64,000 bases of DNA from Candidatus Pacearchaeota archaeon (GCA_019659125.1 JAIFVX010000001.1:438097-502096), one strand, 5' to 3'. Positions 1 to 9,750 are shown, counted from the stretch's first letter. Numbers and translations are program-made. The notes: generated from the sequence alone by a model not told the origin.

Positions 1-513
1 GCCACCTCATTCATTGACGCACATGTATCTCCCAAGGCAAACTACATCTATAGGATTACTGCCGATATTGGTTCAACAAATGATGCCGATGCAACAACCT
101 GGATACTTGGAGATTTAAACAATGATGGTGCAGTCAGCATTTCTGACTTTATCGACTTTGCCACTATCTATCCAAGAACAATCCAAGACCTCGATTTCAA
201 TACCAACGCAGACTTAGATAACGATAAGGTTATTGACAAGAAAGACTTTATCATGTTCAAGGCGGCATTTAACGGCATCGATCCTCTTAACACAACTCTT
301 GGGGATATTAATAATGATGAGTTAGTTTCGGTTGCAGACTTCATTGATTTTGGAGCTGCATTCAATAGCACCTCTATTGATGCACACTACAACCTACGAG
401 CAGACTTGGATTCTGATGGAGATGTAGATAGTGATGACATGGCACTATTTGAAACGATATTTAACTACCATATGGAGTTAGATTCTCTGAACAATGAGTC
501 ATCGACAGATTAA
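1..513 (+). CDS. 3' end of dockerin-repeat extracellular protein (partial, begins before window)
   Basis: Frame 1 is open from base 1. Repeated Ca-binding loops LGDLNNDGAVSISDFIDF / NADLDNDKVIDKKDFIMF / LGDINNDELVSVADFIDF / RADLDSDGDVDSDDMALF are typical of dockerin type I. Confidence 0.8.
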   Translation, partial: ATSFIDAHVSPKANYIYRITADIGSTNDADATTWILGDLNNDGAVSISDFIDFATIYPRTIQDLDFNTNADLDNDKVIDKKDFIMFKAAFNGIDPLNTTLGDINNDELVSVADFIDFGAAFNSTSIDAHYNLRADLDSDGDVDSDDMALFETIFNYHMELDSLNNESSTD

Positions 514-591
514 TATCTATGACTTCATCACCTAGAAGCATAATATTTCCAGTACAACAATCCTTATAATCATCTTTTTCCTTAAAAAACC

Positions 592-903
592 ATGTCTCTA
601 GAGGATATACAAAGGCAGGTGGATGAGTGGGCTCAAACACGACCCTATTGGCATCAATTATCACAAGGCATGAGGCTGACAGAGGAAGTGGGAGAAGTTG
701 CCAGGGAAATAAATCATCAATATGGAGAAAAGAAAAAAAGAACTGATGAAGCTGAAGGAGACTTAGGAGAAGAGTTAGTAGATGCAATGTTCACCATTGT
801 GTGCATAGCAAATAATTCAAAAATAAACCTCCATGAGAAATGGAAAGAGATGATGGATAAGAAGCATTATGGCCGAGACAAAAATCGCTACGAAGTAAAG
901 TAA
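592..903 (+). CDS. MazG-like nucleotide pyrophosphohydrolase
   Basis: Helical EExGE(V)AREI...DLGEELVDAMFTIVCIAN pattern typical of MazG-like proteins. Confidence 0.75.
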   Translation: MSLEDIQRQVDEWAQTRPYWHQLSQGMRLTEEVGEVAREINHQYGEKKKRTDEAEGDLGEELVDAMFTIVCIANNSKINLHEKWKEMMDKKHYGRDKNRYEVK

Positions 904-1488
904 TTATTTTAAAGATCCTTCAACGAGTATAAATGAATTCTTTCCAGCTTTATGATTGATATACTGAAGAAATCTATTCATATCCTTTCCTTTCTCAACA
1001 ATACAGAAACTGTTATCTTCTGGTGTAAAGACTGTAGGGTTCTCATTGGCAACATAGACTGTATTGCCTCCCCAAGCAGGATTCCAAGGAGGGGAAAGGC
1101 AATAAAAGAATTCTATTCGTTTTCCTGCAAGCTCTGAATCATGGATGAGAGTATAGTTCTTATGGCCATATCTCCCTACGTGTAAAGTGAAGTTCTTAGC
1201 CTTCTTCCCGAGAATGCTCGAAAGAAATGACCGAAATTCATCAGAGAAGAATATACTTTTCATGGAAGGGCTTGAAACAACTAAGGATGGATATCTATAA
1301 ACTGAATACCTATCGGGAATCTTATGTTCTACTCCTTTCTGCTTGGTTAAAAAGCGAGATAGCGAATCATAACTCTCTTTCATGAGGAAGTTAGGAAGTT
1401 TGATCATCCCAGCCTCTTGGAATGCCTGCTTCATCTGTTCGCATATATTCTTATCTGTATAAAGAGGATTAATCATCAATGAAACCAT
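904..1488 (-). CDS. 2OG-Fe(II) oxygenase-like protein, divergent
   Basis: Similar layout to the adjacent ORF (IHDSELAGKRIEFFYCLS vs CHDDQLSGRKIAYIFYLS); distal His/Arg region poorly conserved. Confidence 0.5.
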   Translation of the reverse strand: MVSLMINPLYTDKNICEQMKQAFQEAGMIKLPNFLMKESYDSLSRFLTKQKGVEHKIPDRYSVYRYPSLVVSSPSMKSIFFSDEFRSFLSSILGKKAKNFTLHVGRYGHKNYTLIHDSELAGKRIEFFYCLSPPWNPAWGGNTVYVANENPTVFTPEDNSFCIVEKGKDMNRFLQYINHKAGKNSFILVEGSLK

Positions 1489-2075
1489 CCTCCAATGGCA
1501 TACCTATCTTTCGTGCTTACATTTTCTTCAACCTCATGATACGAGCGTGCAGAGACCTCGAATATCATCAATGAATTCCACAAGGGAAGATGCTTTTGTG
1601 AGATAGTCGTTGGCTTTCCCTGCTTTGAGTTGAAAAGGACTAGACATCCCCCGTCTTTTTCCTCAAAACTCTCAGATAAGTAAAAGATGTATGCAATCTT
1701 CCTCCCACTAAGCTGATCGTCATGGCATAAGAGGTAGTTAGTATCCTTATACAGGCTTCCTGCCATGTCGATCTTTTTTGTTTTAATGCCTGTAATCTCC
1801 TGGATAAGCCCAAGAAAATCTTTGGAAGAAAATAACGAGTGAAGTTCCTGCAAGGTCTTGTTTCGCGTTGATTGTAAATCCTTAGTCTGATGAAGATGAA
1901 ACAAATCCGACTCTTTTTCTTCAAATCTTTCAGATTTTAGTGCCTGTAAAACTTTTCGCGCCATATCTTCATTGAGAAGATCTCGTATCACGACATGCCT
2001 GAAAGGTTTGGCAGCATCAAACCGGTCTTTGAGAGTGCTTGCCATGCCTGCAACTGATCGATTGACAAAAATCAT
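1476..2075 (-). CDS. 2OG-Fe(II) oxygenase (prolyl 4-hydroxylase/Tpa1-Ofd1-like)
   Basis: HxD in LLCHDDQLSGRKIAYIFYLS, distal H and R in SYHEVEENVSTKDRYAIGGWFH. Confidence 0.7.
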   Translation of the reverse strand: MIFVNRSVAGMASTLKDRFDAAKPFRHVVIRDLLNEDMARKVLQALKSERFEEKESDLFHLHQTKDLQSTRNKTLQELHSLFSSKDFLGLIQEITGIKTKKIDMAGSLYKDTNYLLCHDDQLSGRKIAYIFYLSESFEEKDGGCLVLFNSKQGKPTTISQKHLPLWNSLMIFEVSARSYHEVEENVSTKDRYAIGGWFH

Positions 2076-2105
2076 ATATAACTTTCAAGAAAGGAATATA
2101 AAAAA

Positions 2106-3080
2106 CTATCCTTCGTCTTTGACACCGGCTTCACTCACGAAGAACTGAGCCTCATTGTCTGGCAAGTTAGGTGAATCAATAAGCTTTGCTACCCTGCTTC
2201 CCTGTTTTCCTCTTCGGAAATACATCCTATAGGTTGAAGCATGCCCTACAATATTTCCACCAATAGCCGTCGTAGGGTCTCCAAACATCATGGCAGGGTT
2301 AGCCATGACCTGGTTTGTCACATAGACAGCAAGATTGTGCTGTTCAGCCATTCGTATAAGATTGTGTAAGTATCTGTTCAGCTTTTGCTGCCTATCAGCT
2401 AATTGGCCTCTTCCCGCAAACTCAGCCCTGAAATGTGCAGTCAACGAATCGATAATAACAAGTTTAATAGGTTCTCCATCTTTGATCATCTCGTTAATCT
2501 TGTCGATAAGAAGAATCTGGTGATCAGAGTTGAATGCACGAGCCACTAATATATTCTTGAGCACCTTATCTGCGCTTGCCCGCATGGCCTCTGCAATCTG
2601 CCGTATTCGTGCCGGCCTAAAGGTTCCTTCGGTATCAATATAAACGGCCTTGCCGTTGATTCCTCCCTGTTCCTTAGGAAGCTGTACATTCACGGCCAAC
2701 GTCAATGCAAGCTGCGTTTTCCCACTTCCAAATGCTCCATATGCCTCAGTCATAGACCGAGTCTCAACACCCTTTCCTCCCAGAAGATTATTTAGATTGG
2801 AAGACCCTGTAGAAATATATCCAACGTCCTCGCGCTTCTTGGCAAACTCCATCCCATCCATGAACCCTAAGTTAAGGAGTCCTCGCGCTGCCTGGATTGC
2901 CTTTCGGGCAACAGCTTCTCCTATACCTGCGAGCTCCGATAAGGATGGTGGACTCATAACTGCTAGTCCCATGAGATCATAGACCCCTGCAGCCTCAAGC
3001 TTTGCAGCAATACCAGGCCCAATACCTGGAATATCAGTAAGTGTTGCTTCTTTCTTCTCTTCTTGTTCAGCTTTTGTCAT
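2106..3080 (-). CDS. radA: DNA repair and recombination protein RadA
   Basis: N-terminal HhH (DIPGIGPGIAAKLEAAG), Walker A GAFGSGKTQ, Walker B LVIIDSLTAHFRAE, VTNQVMANPAMMFGDPTTAIGGNIVGHAST. Confidence 0.97.
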   Translation of the reverse strand: MTKAEQEEKKEATLTDIPGIGPGIAAKLEAAGVYDLMGLAVMSPPSLSELAGIGEAVARKAIQAARGLLNLGFMDGMEFAKKREDVGYISTGSSNLNNLLGGKGVETRSMTEAYGAFGSGKTQLALTLAVNVQLPKEQGGINGKAVYIDTEGTFRPARIRQIAEAMRASADKVLKNILVARAFNSDHQILLIDKINEMIKDGEPIKLVIIDSLTAHFRAEFAGRGQLADRQQKLNRYLHNLIRMAEQHNLAVYVTNQVMANPAMMFGDPTTAIGGNIVGHASTYRMYFRRGKQGSRVAKLIDSPNLPDNEAQFFVSEAGVKDEG

Positions 3081-3192
3081 AGTTAATAAAACTGATAAGT
3101 CTTTATAAAGATTCTATCAATGAATAATACACATTAGAATAGTGTGTACTCTTATGCCAATGAAAAAGAATTAATAAAGTTTGTGTTGGATG

Positions 3193-3645
3193 TTATGCAA
3201 TAAAAATAAGGGCAAAGAAAATAAGACTCAGGAAACAGAGAAAAAGGAAAAGACCATCTTCAATTCTTCCCCCAGTTTTGATTCCTCCATGTACTTTGCC
3301 CTTGAGCGGCCAGAAAGGCTGTATGCCTTCAATGGTAAAGCTATCAATTAAGAGATGAAACGAGTAACCAAGAAAGAAAGGCAGTGCTGCAATGGGAAAA
3401 TATAATGAAAGTACAACTGCAACGAGCGTGCAGAAAGTAAAGCTATGGATGAATCCTCTATGCTTAGAGAACCATTGGATGGGCCTGAATAAGGGTTTCT
3501 TTCCCATATAGGAGAATCCCGAATCAATATCGGGGAGGAGCGTGGCAATAAGGATAACAGGAATGAATACAAATATATGTTCTGCATGTGGCAGGAAAAA
3601 CAGCATGGCAGCAATCCCTAATGCAAGGTGAGTTCTCATAATCAT
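3193..3645 (-). CDS. YdjM-like membrane-bound metal-dependent hydrolase
   Basis: LLPDIDSG..., KHRGFIHS, LLIDSFT motifs, multiple TM segments. Confidence 0.75.
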   Translation of the reverse strand: MIMRTHLALGIAAMLFFLPHAEHIFVFIPVILIATLLPDIDSGFSYMGKKPLFRPIQWFSKHRGFIHSFTFCTLVAVVLSLYFPIAALPFFLGYSFHLLIDSFTIEGIQPFWPLKGKVHGGIKTGGRIEDGLFLFLCFLSLIFFALIFIA

Positions 3646-3675
3646 CCTTGCCTGAAAAGAACGAAAATTATAAAC

Positions 3676-3840
3676 CTATGTTTTTCTTTTCTTCATCTTA
3701 CCATAAATCCGGCCGATCAAGGCCCCGAGAAGAAAATAAAATATTCCTGATAGGATTCTAACTGCCATCGTGATTTCTCTGTGGCCCCAATTAAGAGATG
3801 TATAGAGTGCATCAAATCCGGGAACATTACTCACTAACAT
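3676..3840 (-). CDS. small membrane protein (54 aa), not in the ORF track
   Basis: Hand translation MLVSNVPGFDALYTSLNWGHREITMAVRILSGIFYFLLGALIGRIYGKMKKRKT; one TM with basic C-terminus. Confidence 0.45.
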   Translation of the reverse strand: MLVSNVPGFDALYTSLNWGHREITMAVRILSGIFYFLLGALIGRIYGKMKKRKT

Positions 3841-4038
3841 TAATAAGATCTCAACGGGGGCTGATAATAATCATAAGAAACAGTATAAGAACCAAAGAAT
3901 TCATACGAATAATGAAATGGTAGAAGAATGAGTGCGAGTATACCTACTAAAAACAAACATATCACTCCGCCTCTAACCCAATACGGCCACTTATTCCATC
4001 CCATTACCAACAGAACAAAAAACTCTTAATAAATCTAA

Positions 4039-5019
4039 CTACTGCTTGGCTTCAAGCTCGTGAATAAGAAGATCGACATTCACGTCCTCGATATGATCAA
4101 CACTAAATTCCATGGTGTTGAATAATGCGTTGTTCCTGACATTGCCCACAAAAAACCTTTCCTCTCCCAAAAGGGAATGCTTCTTCTCGGAAAACCTCTC
4201 AAGAGAAAATACCTCTTCCTGCGTGAGCCCGAGCTTATAGATGTGCTCTCCAAAGATGACTGCTCGAAGAGATTCAGTCCCATCATCCAAGACAAGATTC
4301 AACAAAGCTCTCTGCAGAGGTTTTACTTTTCCATGATTGATGCACTGATCTTCAGCGACCTTCTTCCCGCATTGAGGACATACTTCGAAATATCGGGGAT
4401 CAAAAGTCTGCACAATCAATGCTCGTGTCTTCAAGCTCTCTCCAGGTTTGACATCCTGAAGCTTCTTCATCATAAGAGGCTTCTTCGTTACGACAGCATC
4501 AATACGCTCTGAGCTTTTCTTGATGTCGGAAAATGATGAGAGATGCAATTCCCCATTCCTTACGCTTGCATTGGAAACCTCGATGACATCCCCTTCCTTG
4601 AGCTCTCCCCCTTCAACAAGAGAGATATGATGTGTATCCCATAATACGACCTTAGTATTTGAGCTGTCATCTGCCACAGTCACTCGTGCAACCTTTCCTT
4701 CCTTTCCATTCTTGTTAAATGAGATGATAGGAAATGTTTCGATGATCTTGCCGACAATATTGGCTCGCTTCATTCCTTGCACTAACTCTGAAATCTTCAA
4801 CCTTTCTTTGTCAAAATTAATTCCCAATTCAGCAGCAACAATCTGCGCTGCCCCTTCCTTTGACACTAATCCTGAAAGTTTTGCCCGCTTCGCCTCCACT
4901 TTCCTTTCTATCTCATCTTTCTCTACATGTGCTGCAGAAGCGATTCTCTCAACAAGCTGAATATAGTTATCCATGATCCCCTTTGATAGTACAAAACCTC
5001 CTGACATCTTTATAAACAT
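4039..5019 (-). CDS. OB-fold single-stranded DNA-binding protein (RPA-like)
   Basis: OB-fold segment ARVTVADDSSNTKVVLWDTHHISLVEGGELKEGDVIEVSNASVRNGELHLS; zinc-finger-like CPQCGKKV..C..H. Confidence 0.75.
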   Translation of the reverse strand: MFIKMSGGFVLSKGIMDNYIQLVERIASAAHVEKDEIERKVEAKRAKLSGLVSKEGAAQIVAAELGINFDKERLKISELVQGMKRANIVGKIIETFPIISFNKNGKEGKVARVTVADDSSNTKVVLWDTHHISLVEGGELKEGDVIEVSNASVRNGELHLSSFSDIKKSSERIDAVVTKKPLMMKKLQDVKPGESLKTRALIVQTFDPRYFEVCPQCGKKVAEDQCINHGKVKPLQRALLNLVLDDGTESLRAVIFGEHIYKLGLTQEEVFSLERFSEKKHSLLGEERFFVGNVRNNALFNTMEFSVDHIEDVNVDLLIHELEAKQ

Positions 5020-5070
5020 TTATATACTATTTTTTGCTTTAAAAGCTACCATCGTGAAAGGAGGTTATAT

Positions 5071-5433
5071 ATGGCAAACGTACAAAAGACTTTCGCTCTA
5101 ATTTTAGGTATTGTATTGCTCCTTGTTGGTATCCTCGGATTTTTCCCTAACGGTATTGTTAGTGAAACAGGATACTTCACGGTTAATATGTATCAAAGCA
5201 TCCTGCATGTTATCGCAGGATTATGTGGTATATATGCAGGTACAAAGGGAGAAGGACAGGGCTACAACGCAATCATCGGTTGGATAGGTATTGCTCTAGG
5301 AATATTAGGATTCATCCCAGTAGCTAAGGACTTGCTTCTACAATACTTGAACATTCAAACAAGCATCACTGTATTGCATCTTGTAATTGGTGTTGTCTGC
5401 TTGGGCGTCTACTACGGAGTAAGTAAGAATTAA
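5071..5433 (+). CDS. DUF4383-like membrane protein
   Basis: Four TM helices, LVGILGFFP...; upstream GGAGG ribosome-binding site. Confidence 0.6.
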   Translation: MANVQKTFALILGIVLLLVGILGFFPNGIVSETGYFTVNMYQSILHVIAGLCGIYAGTKGEGQGYNAIIGWIGIALGILGFIPVAKDLLLQYLNIQTSITVLHLVIGVVCLGVYYGVSKN

Positions 5434-5497
5434 CTCCATATCTTTTTTCTTTTTTCTCTTTCCTTAAAATTTATAAACCCTCTAACTAACGATTGGT

Positions 5498-5770
5498 ATG
5501 GCAATCGTAACACTTATCATAAAAATAATGCCTGACTCTCCTAGTACAGACCTGCATGCAATACAATCACATGCTCGGCAGTTATTAGAGAAGGAAGGCG
5601 CGAAAAACCTTTCTTTTGAAGAGAAGCCTATCGCTTTCGGCTTAAAGGCAGTCATGGTGAAATTCGATCTTCCTGAAGAAAAAGGTACGGAAACGGCAGA
5701 GAACAAGCTCGGCACTATACCTCATGTCTCTTCAGTCACCATCGAAGACTACCGAAGAGCCTTCGGATAA
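5498..5770 (+). CDS. ef1b: translation elongation factor aEF-1 beta
   Basis: IKIMPDSPSTDL..., EEKPIAFGLKAVMVKFDLPEEKGTETAENKL...VSSVTIEDYRRAFG. Confidence 0.85.
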   Translation: MAIVTLIIKIMPDSPSTDLHAIQSHARQLLEKEGAKNLSFEEKPIAFGLKAVMVKFDLPEEKGTETAENKLGTIPHVSSVTIEDYRRAFG

Positions 5771-5771
5771 T

Positions 5772-6377
5772 ATGTCGTTAACACCCCAACAAGTCAAAGA
5801 GCTAAAGGCACAGCTTCTTCAGCAAGTGCAGCACCTCCCTCATGATCAAAAGCGAGAATTCATCCAAAAAATAGAGGATATGGCTCCAGAGACCCTGGAA
5901 CTCATGCTTGAGCAGCAACAGGGAAAGCAAAAGCCCATCTTTAGGATGATTATCGATAAGGAAGTCCCCTCAACGATTATTGATGAAAACTCTCATGCGA
6001 TGGCAGTGTTGGAAATAAACCCTGTTTCGGAAGCCCATACACTTATCATTCCAAAAAAGCCGGCCTCAGCCCCAAAAGAAATACCCCCAGAGGCGTTTGA
6101 GCTTGCCAAGAGGGTTGCTCGTACGATTGAAGAGCGCTTGAGACCAAAATCGGTTGATCTTGTAACTGAAACAAAATTTGGCGAATCAATCATTAATATA
6201 ATTCCTTCCTATAATGTACATGTTACTCTCGCATCTCCAAGAAAGAAATCATCTCCTGCAGACCTAGGAAAGGTCGCTCAAAAACTGAAGCCTGAAGAGA
6301 AAAAAGAGGTTATTAAAATACAAAAGCAGCCAGCAAAGAAAGATCCAATCGTGAAGTTGCCCAGAAGAATACCATAA
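5772..6377 (+). CDS. HIT-domain-like protein lacking a canonical HxHxH triad
   Basis: IFRMIIDKEVPSTIIDENSHAMAVLEINPVSEAHTLIIPKK resembles the HIT N-terminal part; the triad position reads SYNVHVTLAS. ATG at 5772 preferred over the track start at 5724, which overlaps aEF-1 beta. Confidence 0.55.
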   Translation: MSLTPQQVKELKAQLLQQVQHLPHDQKREFIQKIEDMAPETLELMLEQQQGKQKPIFRMIIDKEVPSTIIDENSHAMAVLEINPVSEAHTLIIPKKPASAPKEIPPEAFELAKRVARTIEERLRPKSVDLVTETKFGESIINIIPSYNVHVTLASPRKKSSPADLGKVAQKLKPEEKKEVIKIQKQPAKKDPIVKLPRRIP

Positions 6378-7203
6378 CTAAGAATGCCAAGAAAAATGCA
6401 GGCACAAAGGGTATCCCTTCTTTGATCAACACGGATTTATTGAATTTTCTCAGCAGTCTGATGTCCTTCCAGCTCAACCCATGCACGCTCTTCTTGATCA
6501 CGTGCTTACCAACTTTCACATCCTGGTGCAACCAGTCTCCTTCGGTCAATTTTTCAGGAGAAATCCTCTTGATCATGCATCTTTCAAGTGCCTTGAGATA
6601 GAGATAGAGCATTGAAATGCAAAGGATCAGTCCCGCAACACTAAGAGTCTCCTTTAACCAAAAAGAGGGAGCATACAAGATCCCATTAATAACCAACGCA
6701 ATTCCGAGTACAAACACAAGCAGCGCATACTGCGGCGCCAAGAACATTTTGAAATTCTTGCGGTTATTCCAAACTATGTAAATGCTATAGATAAGACTAT
6801 ACAATGCTCCTAGGAAAAAAAGGAGAAAGATGAAAATCAAGGAAAGATACCATAGATCAAACAAGGATGCAAAAGGCAGCACAATCCCGATTCCCATTAA
6901 AAGTTTCGCGTCTCCTCCCGCGAATGCTCGTGCATAGTAGAATGCATACGCTAATCCGAAAAATAGCGCGAATCCCGCTAGTCCCCATAAAAAGAATCCG
7001 AAGTCCTTGGTAAATATAGAGTAGAACGCCCGATATGCAATGGCAAATGCTACTAATGAAAAATTAAGCCAGTTTGAAACCTCTCTGCTCCTTAGATCCT
7101 GGATGGTCGCCCAGAGAATCCAGAGCAATGCAAGACCAAAGAGGAAGCAATACTCATACATTGCATGAAAAACACGATAACCTTTATTAAGCTTCGTGTG
7201 CAA
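6313..7203 (-). CDS. A24 family prepilin peptidase (class III signal peptidase type)
   Basis: Polytopic; catalytic Asp in QDLRSREVSNW and GGDAKLLMGIG. Confidence 0.8.
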   Translation of the reverse strand: MHTKLNKGYRVFHAMYEYCFLFGLALLWILWATIQDLRSREVSNWLNFSLVAFAIAYRAFYSIFTKDFGFFLWGLAGFALFFGLAYAFYYARAFAGGDAKLLMGIGIVLPFASLFDLWYLSLIFIFLLFFLGALYSLIYSIYIVWNNRKNFKMFLAPQYALLVFVLGIALVINGILYAPSFWLKETLSVAGLILCISMLYLYLKALERCMIKRISPEKLTEGDWLHQDVKVGKHVIKKSVHGLSWKDIRLLRKFNKSVLIKEGIPFVPAFFLAFLVMVFFWATSRLDLSLLAAFVF

Positions 7204-7211
7204 TAAAGTCT

Positions 7212-8174
7212 ATGGGCGATAGAAAATATACTTTCTGGATCATTATCGCAATTCTCGTTGTTCTTTCATATCTTATTATAAAGCCATACTTCATTGCACT
7301 TATTTCATCATTCATCCTCGCATATCTTGTCAAACCAGTCTATAATCGGCTTGAAAAAAAGATGTCTCCGAGAGGCGCGGCAGGCATATGTGTTGCGATA
7401 ATAACATTCTTGCTCATCGTACCTGTTTCGCTCATCCTAAGCGGCCTTGTGCAACAAACATATCAGTCAGTAAGGCCTGCAGCGCTTATTGAGATCTTTA
7501 ACACTCTCCCTAAATCAATCACACAAGTTGTTGACCTCTCGACATTAATTGGAAAAGGGACATCATTAATCCTTTCCTTTGTCCAGTCAGCCCTAACATT
7601 CCTTCCTGGATTCCTCATCAGCCTTCTCATTTGTCTTTTCGGTATATATTACATCCTTCTAGAATGGGAGCCTCTGACGGAAAAGATTCGCTCCTATCTT
7701 CCTGTTGACAACAAGGAAAAGGTGATGAAAGACATAGCGCAGGCAACCAATGAGATAGTCTATGGTACCACACTCGTTGCAATCATAGAGTTTGTCGTTT
7801 CAGCAATAGGGTTTGCCATTGTGGGAGTAGACTACTACTTGCTGCTTCCATTGTTAATATTTTTCTCAGCCTTTATACCTGGAGTTGGAGCGGGCGCGGT
7901 GTGGATCCCTGCAGCAATTGTCTATCTCTTCCTTCACCAATATATCACAGCGATAGGTGTCATCATCACGGGAATTATTGTAAGTATTGGCATAGACACA
8001 TTCTTTAGGAATCAGATCCTATCAGCAAAGTCAAAAATACATCCTATGATCATGTTAGTTGGAGTATTTGGAGGCCTGGCAATATTCGGAATCTTCGGGT
8101 TCATCATAGGTCCCCTAGTGCTTGTCTACACCGTAGAGTTGATTGAACAGGCTATCAAGGAACGATCATCGTGA
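7212..8174 (+). CDS. AI-2E family transporter (PerM/UPF0118)
   Basis: Polytopic; FIPGVGAGAVWIPAAIVYL..., ILSAKSKIHPMIMLVGVFGGLAIFGIFGFIIGPLVL. Confidence 0.9.
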   Translation: MGDRKYTFWIIIAILVVLSYLIIKPYFIALISSFILAYLVKPVYNRLEKKMSPRGAAGICVAIITFLLIVPVSLILSGLVQQTYQSVRPAALIEIFNTLPKSITQVVDLSTLIGKGTSLILSFVQSALTFLPGFLISLLICLFGIYYILLEWEPLTEKIRSYLPVDNKEKVMKDIAQATNEIVYGTTLVAIIEFVVSAIGFAIVGVDYYLLLPLLIFFSAFIPGVGAGAVWIPAAIVYLFLHQYITAIGVIITGIIVSIGIDTFFRNQILSAKSKIHPMIMLVGVFGGLAIFGIFGFIIGPLVLVYTVELIEQAIKERSS

Positions 8175-8285
8175 TGAAGGGATGTTAGCTGCCCGGTTCT
8201 TTCCGCCTTTCTTGTAACGGTTATACCTGCCTTTGGCACGCTTGTCATTCTTGCTCTTCCTCTTCTCAGAAAATCCATAATCCAT
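8166..8285 (-). CDS. very small basic protein (39 aa), not in the ORF track
   Basis: Hand translation MDYGFSEKRKSKNDKRAKGRYNRYKKGGKNRAANIPSSR; overlaps 3' end of the AI-2E gene by 9 nt. Confidence 0.4.
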   Translation of the reverse strand: MDYGFSEKRKSKNDKRAKGRYNRYKKGGKNRAANIPSSR

Positions 8286-8321
8286 GGTATAAAGAATTAA
8301 TTGAGATTTATAATACTAGCG

Positions 8322-8732
8322 TTAGGGGGAAAGCGGATAGTCAAACAAGCGAAGACAGTAACTTTCTGGTGTATAGCCTGGAGGCATCTTGGCAGGCAAG
8401 TTATTGACTTTTGCCTTGCCATCATAGTTTTTGTCAGAGACAAGATCCATACACTTCATAGCTGCAGAGTCGCTCGTACCAGTACCGCATGATATCGAAG
8501 AGTTGCCAACGAATGTCAAGCGTGGATCCAAGCAGTTGACATATTCAGTTATTCCATTGATCTTCACTTTCTGCATGGTGCAGAAATCAATCTGAAGATT
8601 CTTCTGGTTGCTGAGCTTGCATCCTTGACCGATGGCCTCAAGATTCTGCCTGGGTAGGAAAAACCCAAGGACAATAAAGACTAGGACAATAATTCCAAAA
8701 ATAATCAAAAAACGCTTATATCCATAGCCCAT
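8322..8732 (-). CDS. small N-terminally anchored protein, paralogue of the 8763-9227 product
   Basis: Shared IIVLVFIVLGF TM and CK.S.QKNLQIDFC..KVKINGITEYVNCLDPRLT. Confidence 0.6.
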   Translation of the reverse strand: MGYGYKRFLIIFGIIVLVFIVLGFFLPRQNLEAIGQGCKLSNQKNLQIDFCTMQKVKINGITEYVNCLDPRLTFVGNSSISCGTGTSDSAAMKCMDLVSDKNYDGKAKVNNLPAKMPPGYTPESYCLRLFDYPLSP

Positions 8733-8762
8733 AGTGTAAATAATTAATCAATACTTATAAGA

Positions 8763-9227
8763 TTATGGCTGAGGGCCGGTTAGACCGACTCCAGAATTAA
8801 ACTTCTTACAATACTCAGTTGCTACTGAAGTATTCTGGCCAACAAGATCGTTATTAATATAGACATTATACTCTTTGTTCTCAATAAGCTTCTTGCATTG
8901 GTCAAATTTGATAGTGGAAGGACAACTGAGAAGAGTGCCTTTGATGCTTGGAGTAAGACGTGTATCAAGGCAATTTATATACTCCTTCCGACCATCAATC
9001 TTAGCTGATTTAAACTGGCAGAAGTCAACGTTAAGCTTTCCTTGAATAGCAATATTACAACCCTGAGCAACGGTTTCTAAACTTTGCCCCGGCACAAGGC
9101 CAATCTTACCGAAGATATAATCCCATCCCAAGGAAAATCCAAGGACAATAAAGACTAGGACGATAATTCCAAGTATAATAAGGATAAGTGTCGTAATAGA
9201 CAAATCCTGACCTCTTTTATCTGGCAT
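8763..9227 (-). CDS. prepilin-like protein with class III signal
   Basis: MPDKRGQDLSITTLILIILGIIVLVFIVLGF: basic-G-Q followed by one TM. Confidence 0.7.
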   Translation of the reverse strand: MPDKRGQDLSITTLILIILGIIVLVFIVLGFSLGWDYIFGKIGLVPGQSLETVAQGCNIAIQGKLNVDFCQFKSAKIDGRKEYINCLDTRLTPSIKGTLLSCPSTIKFDQCKKLIENKEYNVYINNDLVGQNTSVATEYCKKFNSGVGLTGPQP

Positions 9228-9258
9228 TCCCTAGTGAAAGCGAAGCTGTTTATAAATC

Positions 9259-9750
9259 TTATGCAGCTTGTGCTGGTGAACTGACTTTCTTTACAACAGC
9301 GCCTGTTTCCTTATTAACAGTAAGGGTCAAATCAAAATGCTCAATGATACTATTAGTACCAGATTCAGCAGATATAAACAAATCATGCAATACGAGTACA
9401 TACCCTGCTGCAGTCTGTTGAACTTCAAAATCTCCTGTCCTGATCTTACCGAAGAAATTTCCTTTCAACCCTACACTTGTATCGTGGCTTGCAGCACTAT
9501 TCATAAACGCTGCCTTGAATGCATCGGGACTGCATGCCTTACATGCAAGAGCACTTTCATGTGTGATGATGTCTGCGCTTGAAATCACATATTGCCGATT
9601 AAAATCAATCTCAGAGAAAAGAGAGGTATATTCCACAAACTTATGCTGTTGGGAAGTTCCCTGGCTTGAAAACATAAGCAATGCAACAACTGAAAGGAAA
9701 AGGGCAGCAACTACAAGGGCAATCATAGGAACGTCTCCTCGCCTGTTCAT
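9259..9750 (-). CDS. prepilin-like protein
   Basis: MNRRGDVPMIALVVAALFLSVVALLMF. Confidence 0.65.
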   Translation of the reverse strand: MNRRGDVPMIALVVAALFLSVVALLMFSSQGTSQQHKFVEYTSLFSEIDFNRQYVISSADIITHESALACKACSPDAFKAAFMNSAASHDTSVGLKGNFFGKIRTGDFEVQQTAAGYVLVLHDLFISAESGTNSIIEHFDLTLTVNKETGAVVKKVSSPAQAA

